A stretch of 64,000 nucleotides of DNA from Azorinus chamasolen (GCA_963576725.1 OY755242.1:62376324-62440323); one strand, 5' to 3'; positions 29,364 through 39,993 are shown, counted from the stretch's first letter. Program-made: numbers and translations. The notes: generated by a model not told the origin, from the letters alone.

Positions 29364-29644
29364 TGCAATATCCTTTTTATCACATAACCCTTAAAAGTGT
29401 CATAGAAAGTGAAACAGGCTATGTAGCTGACGCCGTTGTTTACATTTACACCGTCGACGCAAATTCAGTGCAACGACTGGCTAACGATTAAATGACGTTA
29501 ATGACGCCATGCATCGGTTCCGGGTGTTCTCTTTCAGATCCATTATCGGTCGGATTGAAACTGCTCATTTGAATAAAAAATATACTAGTGCATTTCCGTG
29601 GTTTACGGCACTCTGTCACGGCACCCAACACCGAAGCGTATGTG

Positions 29645-29877
29645 ATAAATACGCCTTTCCGTGCCTTTGCAAACATAGTGGACCCAGATCAGACAGCTTC
29701 TGTAGGAGCCGTCTGATCAGGGTCTGCTCTGCTTGCTTATTTTCAAATATAAATCTGATTCTACAGTTTTCGTCTTGACAAAATTTGCATGTGTTAATAA
29801 GCCATTTTGAATATTAATATATTTATCTAATTAATATTAACGATCTTACTTGAATATTCATCGAGCAAAAGGGTTAA
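29645..29877 (+). mobile_element. T1 element, left terminus eroded
   Basis: GATAAATACGCCTTTCCGTG, hairpin with apex GCTTCTGTAGGAGC, right end GAGCAAAAGGGTTAA. Confidence 0.8.
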
Positions 29878-29925
29878 GCAACTGCCTACCTTAAAGTCTC
29901 AGAAATACTTATTTATTGTAATATT
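29878..29925 (-). repeat. M1/M2 hairpin-arm relic
   Basis: TTAAGCAACTGCCTACCTTA only. Confidence 0.4.
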
Positions 29926-29992
29926 TGCCTAAACCATGCAACTGATATGTATGTCTGTTTAATATTTATAAGTCACAGAACAAAAGAAAATA

Positions 29993-30194
29993 CAGTAAAA
30001 CCCTTCTAAACCAGAATTCTAGTATAGACTAAGTTAGATACGTTTAGGCAAGTGGCTGGTTAATGCAGGATGAAAGTCATGCAGAAAGCTACTAGATGAG
30101 ATTTCTGCATTACTTTCCCCCTGCATTAAGCTGCCAACTGTCTTACAGACTAATATTTGTACTCAATTGAACGTCCAGTTTTGAGGGGTTTGCT
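29993..30194 (+). mobile_element. M3 element
   Basis: TA-flanked; CAGTAAAACCCTTCTAAACC ... GAGGGGTTTGCTG; apex decayed (GCTACTAGATGAGA). Confidence 0.85.
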
Positions 30195-30202
30195 GTATTG
30201 CT

Positions 30203-30430
30203 TTAACCCTTTCCCTGTTCTATGTTTATTACAAATTTCAATACCTACTGAACATTCATGGACAAAACAGTTTAAATGATATATGGAAGGTGGAACACTG
30301 TAGTCATTTAAGAAAGTATAGAAACAGATCTATCAAATTCCATTAGCAAACAGAACAGACTCTTAAAGGAGCCGTCTGATCTGGGTCTACTCTGTTTGGA
30401 GATGCGTGAAAACACGTTTATAAGGGTTAA
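30203..30430 (-). mobile_element. T2 element
   Basis: TTAACCCTTTCCCTGTTCTA; the left hairpin arm is deleted (CAGACTCTTAAAGGAGCC); the short arm is shortened just before the final GGGTTAA. Confidence 0.85.
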
Positions 30431-30531
30431 GTCTTCTCATGTTGAACACCCAGATGTCATCCTACCCACTTTGAATATTAATTAGATGAATTATTCTACA
30501 ATTTGATCAATGGTAGCCACTGAATTACAAC

Positions 30532-30600
30532 GACAAATAGTGCAGACCCATATGAGACAACACCTTTGGAACTGTCTCATATGGGTCTACACTATTTGCA
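30532..30600. repeat. Solitary T4/T6-like hairpin
   Basis: CGACAAATAGTGCAGACCCA ... GTCTACACTATTTGC with apex CACCTTTGG. It keeps the C/T stem mismatch but not the second one; outer ends not recognised. Confidence 0.7.
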
Positions 30601-30696
30601 ACTGTAGATATGAATGCTAATATCATGAGAAGGGTCAAGCTTCTTTCATTTTAAAAGTTATAATGTAAATGCACTTTTTCTGTCTGTATTCCTTGT

Positions 30697-31199
30697 TCAT
30701 TTAACGCTTTCTTTATATAAGCAAACGCCTTTAAAGCATTTTCAAACAGAGGAAACCCAGATCAGACGTATCCTATAGGAGCAGTCTGATCAGGGCCTGC
30801 TCTGTTTGCTTTTGACATGATATAGATCTGTTTCTATAGTCAAAGCAAACACTTTTCTTGAAAAGTTTACATTAAACAAAATCTAGCTAAATGTAATAAC
30901 AAGAGTGTGTTCGTGAAACACTTATGCTACCCGACCTTTGAACCTGAAGGATGACCTTGACCTTTGACCCATGGACCAGGGAGTTGAACGCAACATATCG
31001 TCGTCTTTGTGTGGTGAACATTTGCGCCAGGTGTTTTTGAAATCCATCACAGATAAAAACGTTATAGAAGGGACACGAAATTTGGGACGGACGGATGGAA
31101 GGACAGACGGACGGACGGGCTGACGGAAGGATGGACAATGCAATTACCATATGCCCGCCGTTGGGGGCATAAGAATTAATGACTTTATTACTTCTTACA
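30697..31199 (+). mobile_element. T1 element interrupted by N1
   Basis: TTTAACGCTTTCTTTATATA and the hairpin (GTATCCTATAGGAGCAG) lie left; after N1 the long arm resumes as AATTAATGACTTTATTACTT. Confidence 0.6.
30897..31172 (-). mobile_element. N1: dispersed mollusc-type element
   Basis: Starts AACAAGAGTGTGTTCGTGAA, contains GGATGACCTTGACCTTTGAC and a GGACGGACGG run at about 31080-31130, and ends near GCCCGCCGTTGGGGGCATAA. These features match non-coding repeats remembered from bivalve genomes. Overlapping open frames (157 and 73 codons, minus strand) are by-products of the repeat. Confidence 0.6.
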
Positions 31200-31433
31200 A
31201 GAATACCGAACATAAATACGTCTTTCGACGCCTTGTAAACAGAGTATACCCAGATCAGACGGCTCTTAGAGGAGTCGTCTGACCAGGGTCTGCAGTGTAT
31301 TAATAATATGAAGTAATATAGATTCTTCGACGGCCAAAACGTCACGTGCTCATGAGCCATTATACAAAATTATCTAATTAATATTTATGACGTCATTATT
31401 TCTTACATAAATAATCAAAGAGGAAAATGTTAA
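31198..31433 (+). mobile_element. T1 element
   Basis: ACATAAATACGTCTTTCGAC, hairpin with apex GCTCTTAGAGGAG, long arm, eroded end GGAAAATGTTAA. Confidence 0.75.
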
Positions 31434-31766
31434 ATTGTTTAATGGCCGCCGTAAAGAGTTCTTACTATATTGTCATAGTATCCAAATACTATTGTGTTTA
31501 CTTAGAAGACGTAGCAATCAATCCACTTATAACGCAGTCTGATACGCGTAAATGTATCCCTATTATCGGTGTTCCCTCGTGAATCCAATCCGTCCAACCG
31601 CATCACAGTATAAAATAATTACATATGCCCGTAAGCAATTAGCCATGAACAGTTTGCTTAATAACTTTTAACCATTTACCTGGCATCTAAACTAAGCAAA
31701 GTTTACTGATTCGAAAGAATTACTTTGATATATATTATAAAAGTTTTTCCTTGATGGAGACATATT
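31434..31766. other. Unassigned stretch
   Basis: A short M-like trace (GGCCGCCGTAAAGAGTTCTTAC) at 31443-31468; otherwise nothing. Confidence 0.4.
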
Positions 31767-31995
31767 TTAACCCATTACCCCATAGGCTTTTTTTAGATAC
31801 AACCTCTTTGAATAAATCTACCGAAAAGGAGCATTAACTAGAGAAAAGGAAAATTTTAGAATTTTGTAGTTTGAAATCATTGTGATAAATAGAGCATTTG
31901 CTCCTATAGGAGCAAATGCTCTATTTATCACAATGGTTTCACAAAGTGACTTTTACGGAGTCGTCAAAAGTCGTCAATACGAGGGAATCTTTTAA
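31767..31995 (+). mobile_element. T3 element
   Basis: TTAACCCATTACCCCATAGG ... GAGGGAATCTTTTAA; perfect hairpin with apex GCTCCTATAGGAGC. Confidence 0.9.
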
Positions 31996-32214
31996 TGTAT
32001 TTTCAACCCGTGTAGATCCAGATCAGAAAGACAAATCTTGTAGGAGCTGTCCGATCAGGATCGGCTCTGATTGACTATGGAATAATAAAGACCTAGTTAT
32101 ACCGTTTTTGGCTTGGCCAAAACTTGGTGTGTTCATGTCATTTTAAATAAACTCTCAAGTAACATTCACACATTAATTATTACTTACATGAATATATTTT
32201 ATGCAAATGATTAA
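31992..32214 (+). mobile_element. T1 element, short arm deleted
   Basis: TTAATGTATTTTCAACCCGT leads directly into the hairpin; the long arm runs to TTAA 32211-32214. Confidence 0.65.
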
Positions 32215-32217
32215 CTC

Positions 32218-32437
32218 TTAACTCCATAAATACGCATTTCTGTGCCTTTGCAAACAGAGTAGACCTAGATCAAACGGCTCCTATAGAAGCCGTCTGATCA
32301 GGGTCTGCTACATTTGCTTAACATCAAATAATATACATCTGATTCTGTAGTTTAGGTTTTGTCACATGTCGTTATGAAAATTCAGATAAATTGCTATTCA
32401 TGACATTATTTATTTATGCTTAGGAATGGAGTAAACG
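32218..32437 (+). mobile_element. T1 element
   Basis: TTAACTCCATAAATACGCAT, hairpin with apex GCTCCTATAGAAGC, right end GGAGTAAACGATTGAAG eroded. Nothing is recognised from 32438 to 32700. Confidence 0.8.
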
Positions 32438-32700
32438 ATTGAAGAAAACATACTTGTCCAAAACATGATTTTCCACATTCCGGTTTATTCACTTTTAGCA
32501 CGCTGACCTTATTGCATCGCTGAAGAATGCCACGTGCTTTGTTTCTCAAAGAACATGCTTATTTTCAGTCCTTTGAAAACACGACATCAAGTGTTCAATG
32601 AAAATATTCGATAAAGATAATCCTCATCTGATTTCAAACGGTTTTGCAAATGGTTATCAAAAGGTACGCAGCACATGATACTTTCACTGGGAACCTTGAT

Positions 32701-32954
32701 TTAACCATTTCCTTCCTTCATATAAACGCCTTTTGACGAATTTGCAAACAGAGTAGGCACAGATCAGATGGCTCCTATAGGAGCCGTCTAATCTGGGTCT
32801 GCTCTGTTCGCTTATGGAGTTCGAAAGATGTTTCCTTACTTTCTAAAATGGCTACAATGTTCCACCTTCCATACTTCATTATAACTATTTTGTCCATGAA
32901 TATTATTTAGGTATTTGAAAGTTGGAATGAACATACAGCAAGGGAAAGGGTTAA
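32701..32954 (+). mobile_element. T2 element
   Basis: TTAACCATTTCCTTCCTTCA, hairpin with apex GCTCCTATAGGAGC, long arm ending CAGCAAGGGAAAGGGTTAA. Confidence 0.9.
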
Positions 32955-32979
32955 TGTTTAATCTCAAGTTAAAAATATA

Positions 32980-33227
32980 TTAGTTCTTTACTCCATAAAT
33001 ACGCCTTTCTACGCCTTTTGCAAACAGAGTAGATCCAGATCAGACGGCTCCTATTGGAGCCGTCCGATCAGGGTCCGCTCTGTTTGCTTATGACATGATA
33101 TAGATATGATTCTACAGTTTCTGCCATCGTTAAAATAGCCTATGTATATTTGCTATTATAACCAATTAATCTAATATTTATTACGTAATTATTTCTTACA
33201 TGAATATTCATGGGGGGAAAGGGTTAA
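32980..33227 (+). mobile_element. T1 element
   Basis: TTAGTTCTTTACTCCATAAA ... GGGGAAAGGGTTAA. Hairpin near-perfect (apex GCTCCTATTGGAGC). Confidence 0.9.
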
Positions 33228-33354
33228 AGATGCAAACATACTTGTTGAGAACAGAGCCTAATAGTTACGAAGAACAGAAAAAAATTCATTACATTGACAA
33301 TGCGCCTATTGCGCTCAAATATCAAATTAAATTTTAAGATTCAATTACCTATTA

Positions 33355-33558
33355 CAGTAATACCTCTCAATAACGACCACTAAATTACATAAAGTATTTT
33401 GTATTAAAGGCAGGTGGATGCTTAAAGCAAGGTGAAAGTAAAACAGAACGCTCCTATAGGAGCGTTCTGCTTTACTTTCACCTTGCTTTAAGCAACCACC
33501 TGCCCACAATACCAACTAACTAACACAATTTAGTGGTCGTTATAGAGATGTTTTACTG
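33355..33558 (+). mobile_element. M1 element
   Basis: TA-flanked; CAGTAATACCTCTCAATAAC ... GAGATGTTTTACTG; hairpin apex GCTCCTATAGGAGC. Confidence 0.9.
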
Positions 33559-33564
33559 TATAGT

Positions 33565-33710
33565 CGTTTTTCATGACTTTGCAAACAGAGCAGACCCAAA
33601 TCAGGCGGGGGAAAACGTAAGAGTCATCTGGTCAAGGTCTGCTCTGTATTCTTATGGTATTACATAAATCTGATTCTACAGTGTGTGTCATGTTCAAAAA
33701 GTCCTTATGC
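33565..33710 (+). mobile_element. T1 relic
   Basis: TTTTTCATGACTTTGCAAAC; the apex is replaced by GCGGGGGAAAACGTAAGAG; the long arm stops near 33710. Confidence 0.6.
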
Positions 33711-33743
33711 ATACTGTCATCATACGCGTTAGTTGCCTGGTTA

Positions 33744-33845
33744 GCATCGGTGATTACATATGCAAACAGTTTAGATCCAGATGAGACGCCGAGTAATTCG
33801 GCGTCTCATCAGGATCCAAACTGTTTGGTGTTATAGTTATGTTTT
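33744..33845 (+). mobile_element. T7 partial copy
   Basis: GGTGATTACATATGCAAACA and a near-perfect hairpin to CAGGATCCAAACTGTTTG with apex GCCGAGTAATTCGGC; both outer ends missing. Confidence 0.75.
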
Positions 33846-34043
33846 TTAACCATTTCCCTCATAGGCTATTTTTAGACCCAACCTCTTTGAATGAATCTAC
33901 CCAAAAGGAGCATTTACTAGAGAAAAGTAAAATTTTAGAATTTTGTTGTTTGAAACAATTGTGATAAATTATTTATCACAATTGTTTCAAGAAGTGGTTA
34001 TTACAGAGGCGTAGAAAGGCGTATTTATGGAGGAAAGGGTTAA
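33846..34043 (+). mobile_element. T3 element with apex deleted and T1-like right end
   Basis: TTAACCATTTCCCTCATAGG; the hairpin is reduced to AATTGTGATAAATTATTTATCACAATT; the end GGCGTATTTATGGAGGAAAG resembles the T1 short arm. Confidence 0.8.
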
Positions 34044-34126
34044 ACAAATCAGAAGTTATGTTAAAAAAAAATAAAAAATGAGAAGACGACAAACTTTGCA
34101 CAGGCGACTATATTTGGCATGTAAGA

Positions 34127-34528
34127 GACATCCCTTTACACCATGAATACGACTTTCTACGCCATTTGCAAACAAAGTAGACCCAGATCAGACGGCTCCT
34201 ATTGGTCTGCTCTGTTTGCTTTTGATATAATATACAGTAAAACCCGTTAATGCGACCACTTAAAAGAAGTTTAACTCTGGGTGCTAGATGCAGGTGGTAG
34301 CTTAATGCTTGAGGAACTTTCTGCATTACGTTTGCCCTGCATTAAGCAACTTCCTTCTTATAAAGACACCCATGTTTATTCATTAAGTGGTCTCATTGGA
34401 GGGGTTCTAATGTATTATCTGGTTATACAGTTTCTCCCAAAGCCAACACTTACCGTGTCCACGTGCCTTTGTAACAAGTAGTCTAATTAAGTATTTCTTA
34501 CTTGAATATTTATGGAGTAAAGGTTTAA
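34127..34528 (+). mobile_element. T1 element hosting M2
   Basis: CATCCCTTTACACCATGAAT, hairpin (apex right half lost), GATATAATA; after the M2, TTATCTGGTTATACAGTTTC and TTTATGGAGTAAAGGTTTAA. Confidence 0.8.
34235..34412 (+). mobile_element. M2 element inside T1
   Basis: CAGTAAAACCCGTTAATGCG ... GGAGGGGTTCTAATG, TA on both sides. The left hairpin arm is deleted. Confidence 0.85.
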
Positions 34529-34729
34529 CTCTTTGCACGCTAGAGGCGAAACCATGGTTACCTATGCAAACAGTTTGGATCCAGATGAAACGCCACATAA
34601 TGTCACCTCTTATCAGGATCCAAACTGTTTGAAACTTTGCTAGATATTTTAATGAAAGAAGAAATCTTATTTAAACAATTGAAGCAGGCGACAATTGCTG
34701 CAGACGAAAATTTACTTGCAAAAGGTTAA
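34525..34729 (+). mobile_element. T7 element sharing TTAA with the preceding T1
   Basis: TTAACTCTTTGCACGCTAGA ... TTACTTGCAAAAGGTTAA; hairpin with apex CGCCACATAATGTCACC; the GCAGGCGACAATTGCTGCAG arm is diagnostic. Confidence 0.75.
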
Positions 34730-35154
34730 ACTGAACATGACGTGTTCTACAAGATAACAAAATGAACGTATTTTGGCTCACCAGGTAGAAGTGTATTCAT
34801 AGTAATTATCAATCCAATTACAGCTGTCACAGATCATCATGTACACTGCACGTCTGTATACATATAGATGCGTGCATAATGCGCCCCAGCCTCACCTTCC
34901 CGTCTAAGATTGTCTTCGATTTTCCGATAATATATAACCCGGTAATGATAAAATCTGATAATCTCTCCAGGTAATAAAAACGTTGCCTGGCAACCAAAGG
35001 TGTTTGTCGTAGGTGAGTGTCTTTATACCGAATACTTTCTGGACTAATATATTATATCTTCAAAAACGCACACTTTCAAGTGCAAAGAAAACGCCCATCT
35101 CATTTTGAGTAGTTGGACGATAACTTACAAGTACATTTATGAAGTATAATTCGT
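34730..35154. other. Unassigned stretch
   Basis: Slightly higher GC around 34855-34925; no coding evidence or repeat ends. Confidence 0.45.
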
Positions 35155-35383
35155 TTTACCCATTTGCGCCTAGTGAATTATTCCTTGATTATATATTGGA
35201 TTAGTCCATTTTTGACCTAAGAGGTGCCTGGCCTAAATTTGCAATTTCGTATTGTTTTATATTGAAATTCCTATCAGCAAACAGTGTAGACTCTGATCAG
35301 ACGCCGCATTATGCGGCGTCTGATCAGAGTCTACACTGTTTGCCTATGTCCAATATATGGGATCGTGGGAGCAAATGGGTTAA
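35155..35383 (+). mobile_element. T5 element
   Basis: TTTACCCATTTGCGCCTAGT ... GGGAGCAAATGGGTTAA; perfectly symmetric hairpin, 35277-35342. Confidence 0.9.
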
Positions 35384-35603
35384 CCCTTTACTTCAGAAGT
35401 GCTCCTTTTTACGCCTTTGCAAACAGAGCAGACCCAGATCAGACGGCTCCCGTAGGATTTTGCCGTCTAATCAGGGATCTGATTCTTCCGTTTCTGTCAT
35501 TATATATTTTATCTGTTTTCAAAGTGCCATTATAAAATTTCAGTTATTTGATATTCATGATGTCATTATTTTGTACATGGATATCTATGGGGTAAATGGT
35601 TAA
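35380..35603 (+). mobile_element. T1 element sharing TTAA with T5
   Basis: TTAACCCTTTACTTCAGAAG ... GGGGTAAATGGTTAA; the right hairpin arm is truncated (GCCGTCTAATCAGGGATC). Confidence 0.85.
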
Positions 35604-35652
35604 TTCTAGACGCTACATCCTTGCGAGTGTATGTATTTAGACTTTTCAGACT

Positions 35653-35881
35653 TTAACCCATTTGCTCCCATTGGATTATTCCATGTTTATATATTGGATT
35701 AGTCCATTTATTATCTATGGGGTGCCTGGCCTAAATTTTCAATTTCGTGTTGTTTTATGTTGAAATTCCTATCAGCAAACAGTGTAGACTCTGATCAGAC
35801 GCCGCATTATGCGGCGTCTGATCAGAGTCTACACTGTTTGCCTACGTTCCATATATGGGATCGTGGGCACAAGTGGGTTAA
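35653..35881 (+). mobile_element. T5 element
   Basis: TTAACCCATTTGCTCCCATT ... GGCACAAGTGGGTTAA; perfect hairpin. Nearly identical to the copy about 500 bases upstream. Confidence 0.9.
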
Positions 35882-35980
35882 AGTGAATCTTACTGGGCAT
35901 GTCAAGCTTTGTTATTTGAGTGATGTATACAGCAAAATTATTCTAAACCGAACCGTTTAGTACTGAAGATTTCAGATATA

Positions 35981-36150
35981 TTAACCATTTCCTTCATACA
36001 TCTTTGCTTGTAGTGTCATATAGATCTTATTCTACAGTTTCTTTCTGAGCCAAAACATCATATGTACATATGCCATGTTATACAAGATCAGCTAATAAAT
36101 ATTCAAGATGTCATTATTTTTACATGAATATTAAACAGAGAATGGGTTAA
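35981..36150 (+). mobile_element. T1 element without hairpin
   Basis: TTAACCATTTCCTTCATACA passes directly into the long arm and ends GAGAATGGGTTAA. The whole hairpin is cleanly missing. Confidence 0.8.
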
Positions 36151-36162
36151 CACGTTGATGCA

Positions 36163-36270
36163 TAAGTACGCCTTTCTGTGCCTTTGCAAACAGAGGAGTA
36201 GACTCACGTCATTCTAAACATCAGACCCGGCTCAGACGGCTACTACAAGAGTTGTCTTATTTAAGGTTTA
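36163..36270 (+). mobile_element. T1 relic
   Basis: GCATAAGTACGCCTTTCTGT, CAAACAGAGGAGTAGACTC, a broken hairpin; the rest passes into the ATAAGGC array. Confidence 0.55.
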
Positions 36271-36280
36271 ACACAAAGGC

Positions 36281-36735
36281 ATATAAGGCATATAGAATTA
36301 TGTTTATGAGGGAAAAGGCATGTACGGTAAATACATATAAGGCAAACAAATATAAGGCAAATGACACATAAAGTAAAGGCAAAAAGACATATAAAAGGCA
36401 AATAAGGCAAAACGCATAAGAGGTAAAAGCATCATGGTAGACAAACTGATTGTAAAAGGGCTATAAGACAAATCATATAAGGCAAACGACATATAATGTA
36501 ACTTGCATAAAAGGCAAAAGTATACACATGTATAAGGCAGATAACTATAATGTAAATGAATTATAGGCCTCAGGCATAAAAGGCAAAAGGCATATAAGGC
36601 AACAGCATATATTAGGCAGATGACTTTAAGGTAAAGGCATATAACGAAAACGGCATATAAAACATGTACATAAGGCAGATGACTATAAGAAAAAGGCATG
36701 CAAGGCAAATGCATATATATGAAGTAACGGGTTAA
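36281..36735 (+). repeat. ATAAGGC-rich degenerate tandem array
   Basis: Irregular 15-25 bp units around AAAGGCATATAAGGCAAAT, purine-rich on the plus strand and almost free of C outside GGCA. It ends TATATGAAGTAACGGGTTAA, a T1-like terminus. A 165-codon open frame on the minus strand is a by-product of the repeat. Confidence 0.75.
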
Positions 36736-37031
36736 ATATTTTTCTGTTTTGCGAAGAAATGAAAGACGTTTGAAAAAAACAACATGTATGCAGACCGACA
36801 ATTATTTACGGAAGAAGAGTTAAGCAGGCACGCGCGACAATACGGCGATAAGTGAGTCGGGATATTGATGACTGATTGTTTGCACTGGTCCAAGAATATT
36901 ACAATCCATATTTGTCCATGTGAAAGTAACTGTATGAAATACAATCTCCTAATTATTATTCCCAGTAGGTCGGCAATAAAGAACAAGGTTATGAAATGGA
37001 ACATACACATTAAGCAATTAAACAGAAAGTA
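36736..37031. other. Unassigned stretch
   Basis: No element or coding signal recognised between the array and M4. Confidence 0.45.
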
Positions 37032-37302
37032 CAGTTGAATTTCCGATATCTCGCACTTCAATGGACCATACAAATTAATCAAGATAACTGAAGATCGAGT
37101 CATCCGATTTTTTATTTCGACAATTTCTCAAATTAACCAGTTCTTAAGTAATGCAGAAAGCTTCTGTGTTAAGGTTTCAAATATGTTTCTAGTGATACAT
37201 TGTAGAATAATTCTGTATTGCAATTATTGAAAGGACCGAACTTTTACTTCGAGTCATACTGAAACTCGTGTTATCCAGTTTCGAAATATCAAAGTGCAAC
37301 TG
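37032..37302 (-). mobile_element. M4 element, hairpin mostly lost
   Basis: TA-flanked; CAGTTGAATTTCCGATATCT ... AAAGTGCAACTG. Only GTAATGCAGAAAGCTTCTGT of the hairpin remains. Confidence 0.8.
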
Positions 37303-37309
37303 TACTTTC

Positions 37310-37440
37310 CTTAACGATCATAGAAAACAAACAGACGGATAATTGAGAGAAAGAGCGAAATATACGATAAAAGAGGGAGAGAGAATAGAGGAAGAGAAAC
37401 TAAGAAACAGGGGACACACACGGACAGACGATGTAAATAA
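37310..37440 (+). repeat. Purine-rich low-complexity stretch
   Basis: GAGA/GAAA-rich sequence such as AAAGAGGGAGAGAGAATAGA. Confidence 0.6.
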
Positions 37441-37446
37441 TAAATA

Positions 37447-37629
37447 CAGTAAAACACCTCTAAACCGGACGTTAAAATAGTATAATTATCGGTTTTGGAA
37501 ACAGGTGGCAGCTTCGTGCAGGGTGAAAGCCATGCAGAAAGCTCTTAGAGGAGCTTTCTGCATGGCTTTCACCCTACATTAAGTAGCCACCAGCCTTTGA
37601 TAGAATTCAGATTTAGAAGGGTTGTACTG
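37447..37629 (+). mobile_element. M3 element
   Basis: TA-flanked; CAGTAAAACACCTCTAAACC ... AGAAGGGTTGTACTG; hairpin apex GCTCTTAGAGGAGC. Confidence 0.85.
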
Positions 37630-37664
37630 TACACCTTAGTGCCCAAATCCAAATCAACTATTAT

Positions 37665-37864
37665 ACTGCTATTCGCGACCTGATTGGCAGTGTCAAACAG
37701 TCTGGATTCAGATGAAACGTCGAGTACCTAGGTGTCTCATCAGGATCCAAGCTGTTTGACACTCGATCAATAGTTTCTTAAAAGCTTTTCGATCGGAAGA
37801 AGTAAAAATGACACCAGATCCAAATTTAGCAGACATCATTTTTTTACAATGGGATAAAGGTTAA
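37665..37864 (+). mobile_element. T8 element
   Basis: The left end is eroded (ACTGCTATTCGCGACCTGAT). The hairpin CAAACAGTCTGGATTCAGAT / complement has apex CGAGTACCTAGGTG; GACACTCGATCAATAGTTTC follows; the right end is AATGGGATAAAGGTTAA. Confidence 0.75.
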
Positions 37865-37868
37865 TGGA

Positions 37869-38087
37869 TTAACCCATTCCCTCATAATGACGCCTTTTGA
37901 AGCCTCTGTAAAAGTCACTTTCTGAAACCGTTGTGATAAATAGAGCATTTGCTCCATAGGAGCAAATGCTCTATTTATCACAATGGTTTCAGCACTGAAA
38001 ATATTCCTTTCCTCTAGTTAATGCTCCTTTTTGGTAGATGTATTCAAAAAGGTAGGATCTAAAATAGCCTATGAGGTAATGGGTTAA
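37869..38087 (-). mobile_element. T3 element
   Basis: TTAACCCATTCCCTCATAAT ... TATGAGGTAATGGGTTAA; hairpin apex GCTCCATAGGAGC. Confidence 0.9.
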
Positions 38088-38199
38088 CTGGGAAATGTAC
38101 AGACAGGTCGCCTGAGTAACATTAGATTGTCATCCTTATCAATGTAACGAATTGTGTCACGTATCAACGTGATCGTCACCAACAGCCACATAAACAAGA

Positions 38200-38428
38200 A
38201 TAACCCACTCCTTCATAGTTGCCCTTTATGACGTCCCTGTAAAAGTCACTTTTTAAAACGATTGTGATAAATAGAGTACATGTATTTGCTCCTATAAAGT
38301 AAATTGCCTATTGATCACGTAGGTTTCAAAACTAAATAATTCTAAAAAAAATATTTTGTAAATGCCCCCTTTTTGGTAGATTTCTTCAAAGAGGTTGTGT
38401 CTAAAAAAGCATATAAGGGAATGGTTAA
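38200..38428 (-). mobile_element. T3 element, decayed
   Basis: ATAACCCACTCCTTCATAGT ... TATAAGGGAATGGTTAA; a short ACATGTAT insertion in the left hairpin arm and a decayed right arm. Confidence 0.8.
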
Positions 38429-39743
38429 TATGAAAATGTTGCACAGTGTCATTATGCTAATTCTAACGATCGCTTATTATAGGAGATCATGTCTTCCCAT
38501 TTATGAAATCATGTGAGTTCAACAATACAAAAGCAATCTTTTCAAAAGCGACGGTTGATCAGGTTATGCAATGTTTGTAACTCATCTGAGACTTGTTTTA
38601 CTTGTGTGAGGGTGTCAGACGCTGCACTGAAAAGCCGTAGCCGATTAGGTTCTACATTGCTTTCAAAGCCACAGGCTTTCATCCTATGGTATACGTCGTT
38701 GTCATATGGTAAATGTTTTATGTCTTTTTATGCCGTTTCCTGTTTGACTATGTTTGGGTACCGTTCCCGTTTGTGTGTGGCACTCCCTGTAGTACTGTTT
38801 TCCCACTTGTTCCACCCTAACAACGCTATAACTCTCATTAAAATATAATGCACAGACCAAATATTGCTCTAAAGTGATTTCTGCAGGTAAAGTGCATGTT
38901 ATAACATGTGTTATCGGTTTAATAGTTCAGGCATGTCTGTTTGATGTACGCCACATTACCATGGACCTCTGTCATTTCATGCCTATGTAATGTATTATTC
39001 TTGCATACTGATTGCAAATTAATTCGGGCTCTATCGCGCCTGCCGTTGGCATCCCTTGCTCCGGAATTGTTGCAGGCAGAAAGTCTGTCTCTCTGTCAGA
39101 TACGGGCAAAGGTTGTCATGTGAATATGAGAAGTCACTCGCTTTCTGTGTATATTTAACAGAAAACCCCGAACACCGTATTAATCTGTATAAGCTCTGTA
39201 TGTAATTAGAAAAGGACGTGAGAAACGGTTGCACCAAGTTGTTGTGACAATTTCGACACACGTGGATGTTAGACGAACGACAGCGCTGAATAGTAAATGA
39301 GCATTTCTCCCCCGAGTGGGTCATTGTCGAGGCTAATTAATGTTTGTGAGGCTGTAACGATAATCTAGAGACTGGCAAAGTAATTGCCGGGGCTGGAGAG
39401 ACACTTGCTGTGGCATGGTTTGAACAGGCGATTGTTAGGTTGGCTAATGTTCTGTCTTACGTTATAGATGTGACTTGTACAATATGTTAGTTTCGACAGT
39501 AAAGTCTGTAATTACTTTCGCCAGTAACACAAACAAAATTAGCTAATGCCTGTCTTGAATTAATTGTTCAATTAGCCAATAAAAAAGTCCTTTCAGTGGT
39601 AGACACAGACCTGATCGCACCACAGAACAATTGTCTACAGTGTAAAGAAAAGCAAGAATGTAGAGCTAAATACTGTCTGACATAAATATCCCCAACGCTT
39701 ACGATACGACAAGCAAATTTTGATTCTCCCTCTGTCAACCCTT
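38429..39743. other. Longest repeat-poor stretch of the first 40 kb
   Basis: Mixed composition with few hairpins. Short open frames (38513-38848 +, 38941-39123 +, 39031-39324 -) have no recognisable domain or splice context. A decayed T7/T8 hairpin trace may lie at about 38618-38670. It could hold undetected small exons. Confidence 0.4.
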
Positions 39744-39993
39744 TTAACCCTTCTCTTGCTGAATTTAAAAATACAGTTCTCCTTCTTTACCCATGCCCTG
39801 TTGTATAATTGCATATATCTTCACTGTGTACAAGTATTTCGCTGTGCAATCACTGCTGTGGAGTGCACTGGTTGCACAATCAACTTGTAAATAGTGCAGA
39901 CCCTGATGAGACAGCTCCTGCAGCATCTGTCTCATCTGGGTCTTCACTATTTACAGGTAGGTATATTGACGTGAATAGCAAGCGAATGGTTAA
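39744..39993 (-). mobile_element. T4 element
   Basis: TTAACCCTTCTCTTGCTGAA ... GCAAGCGAATGGTTAA; apex changed to GCTCCTGCAGCATC. Confidence 0.9.

Noticed and set aside
30887..31360. 157-codon minus-strand open frame
   Set aside because: It spans N1 and T1 sequence, including the GGACGG run; the protein is low-complexity (SVRPSVRPS-like) and follows the repeat.
36304..36801. 165-codon minus-strand open frame rich in Tyr/Leu/Pro
   Set aside because: It is the translation of the ATAAGGC tandem array; periodicity and composition explain it.
38513..39324. Cluster of short open frames suggesting a gene
   Set aside because: Frames overlap on opposite strands, lack recognisable motifs and show no coherent splice pattern. 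Left as unassigned rather than annotated as a gene.
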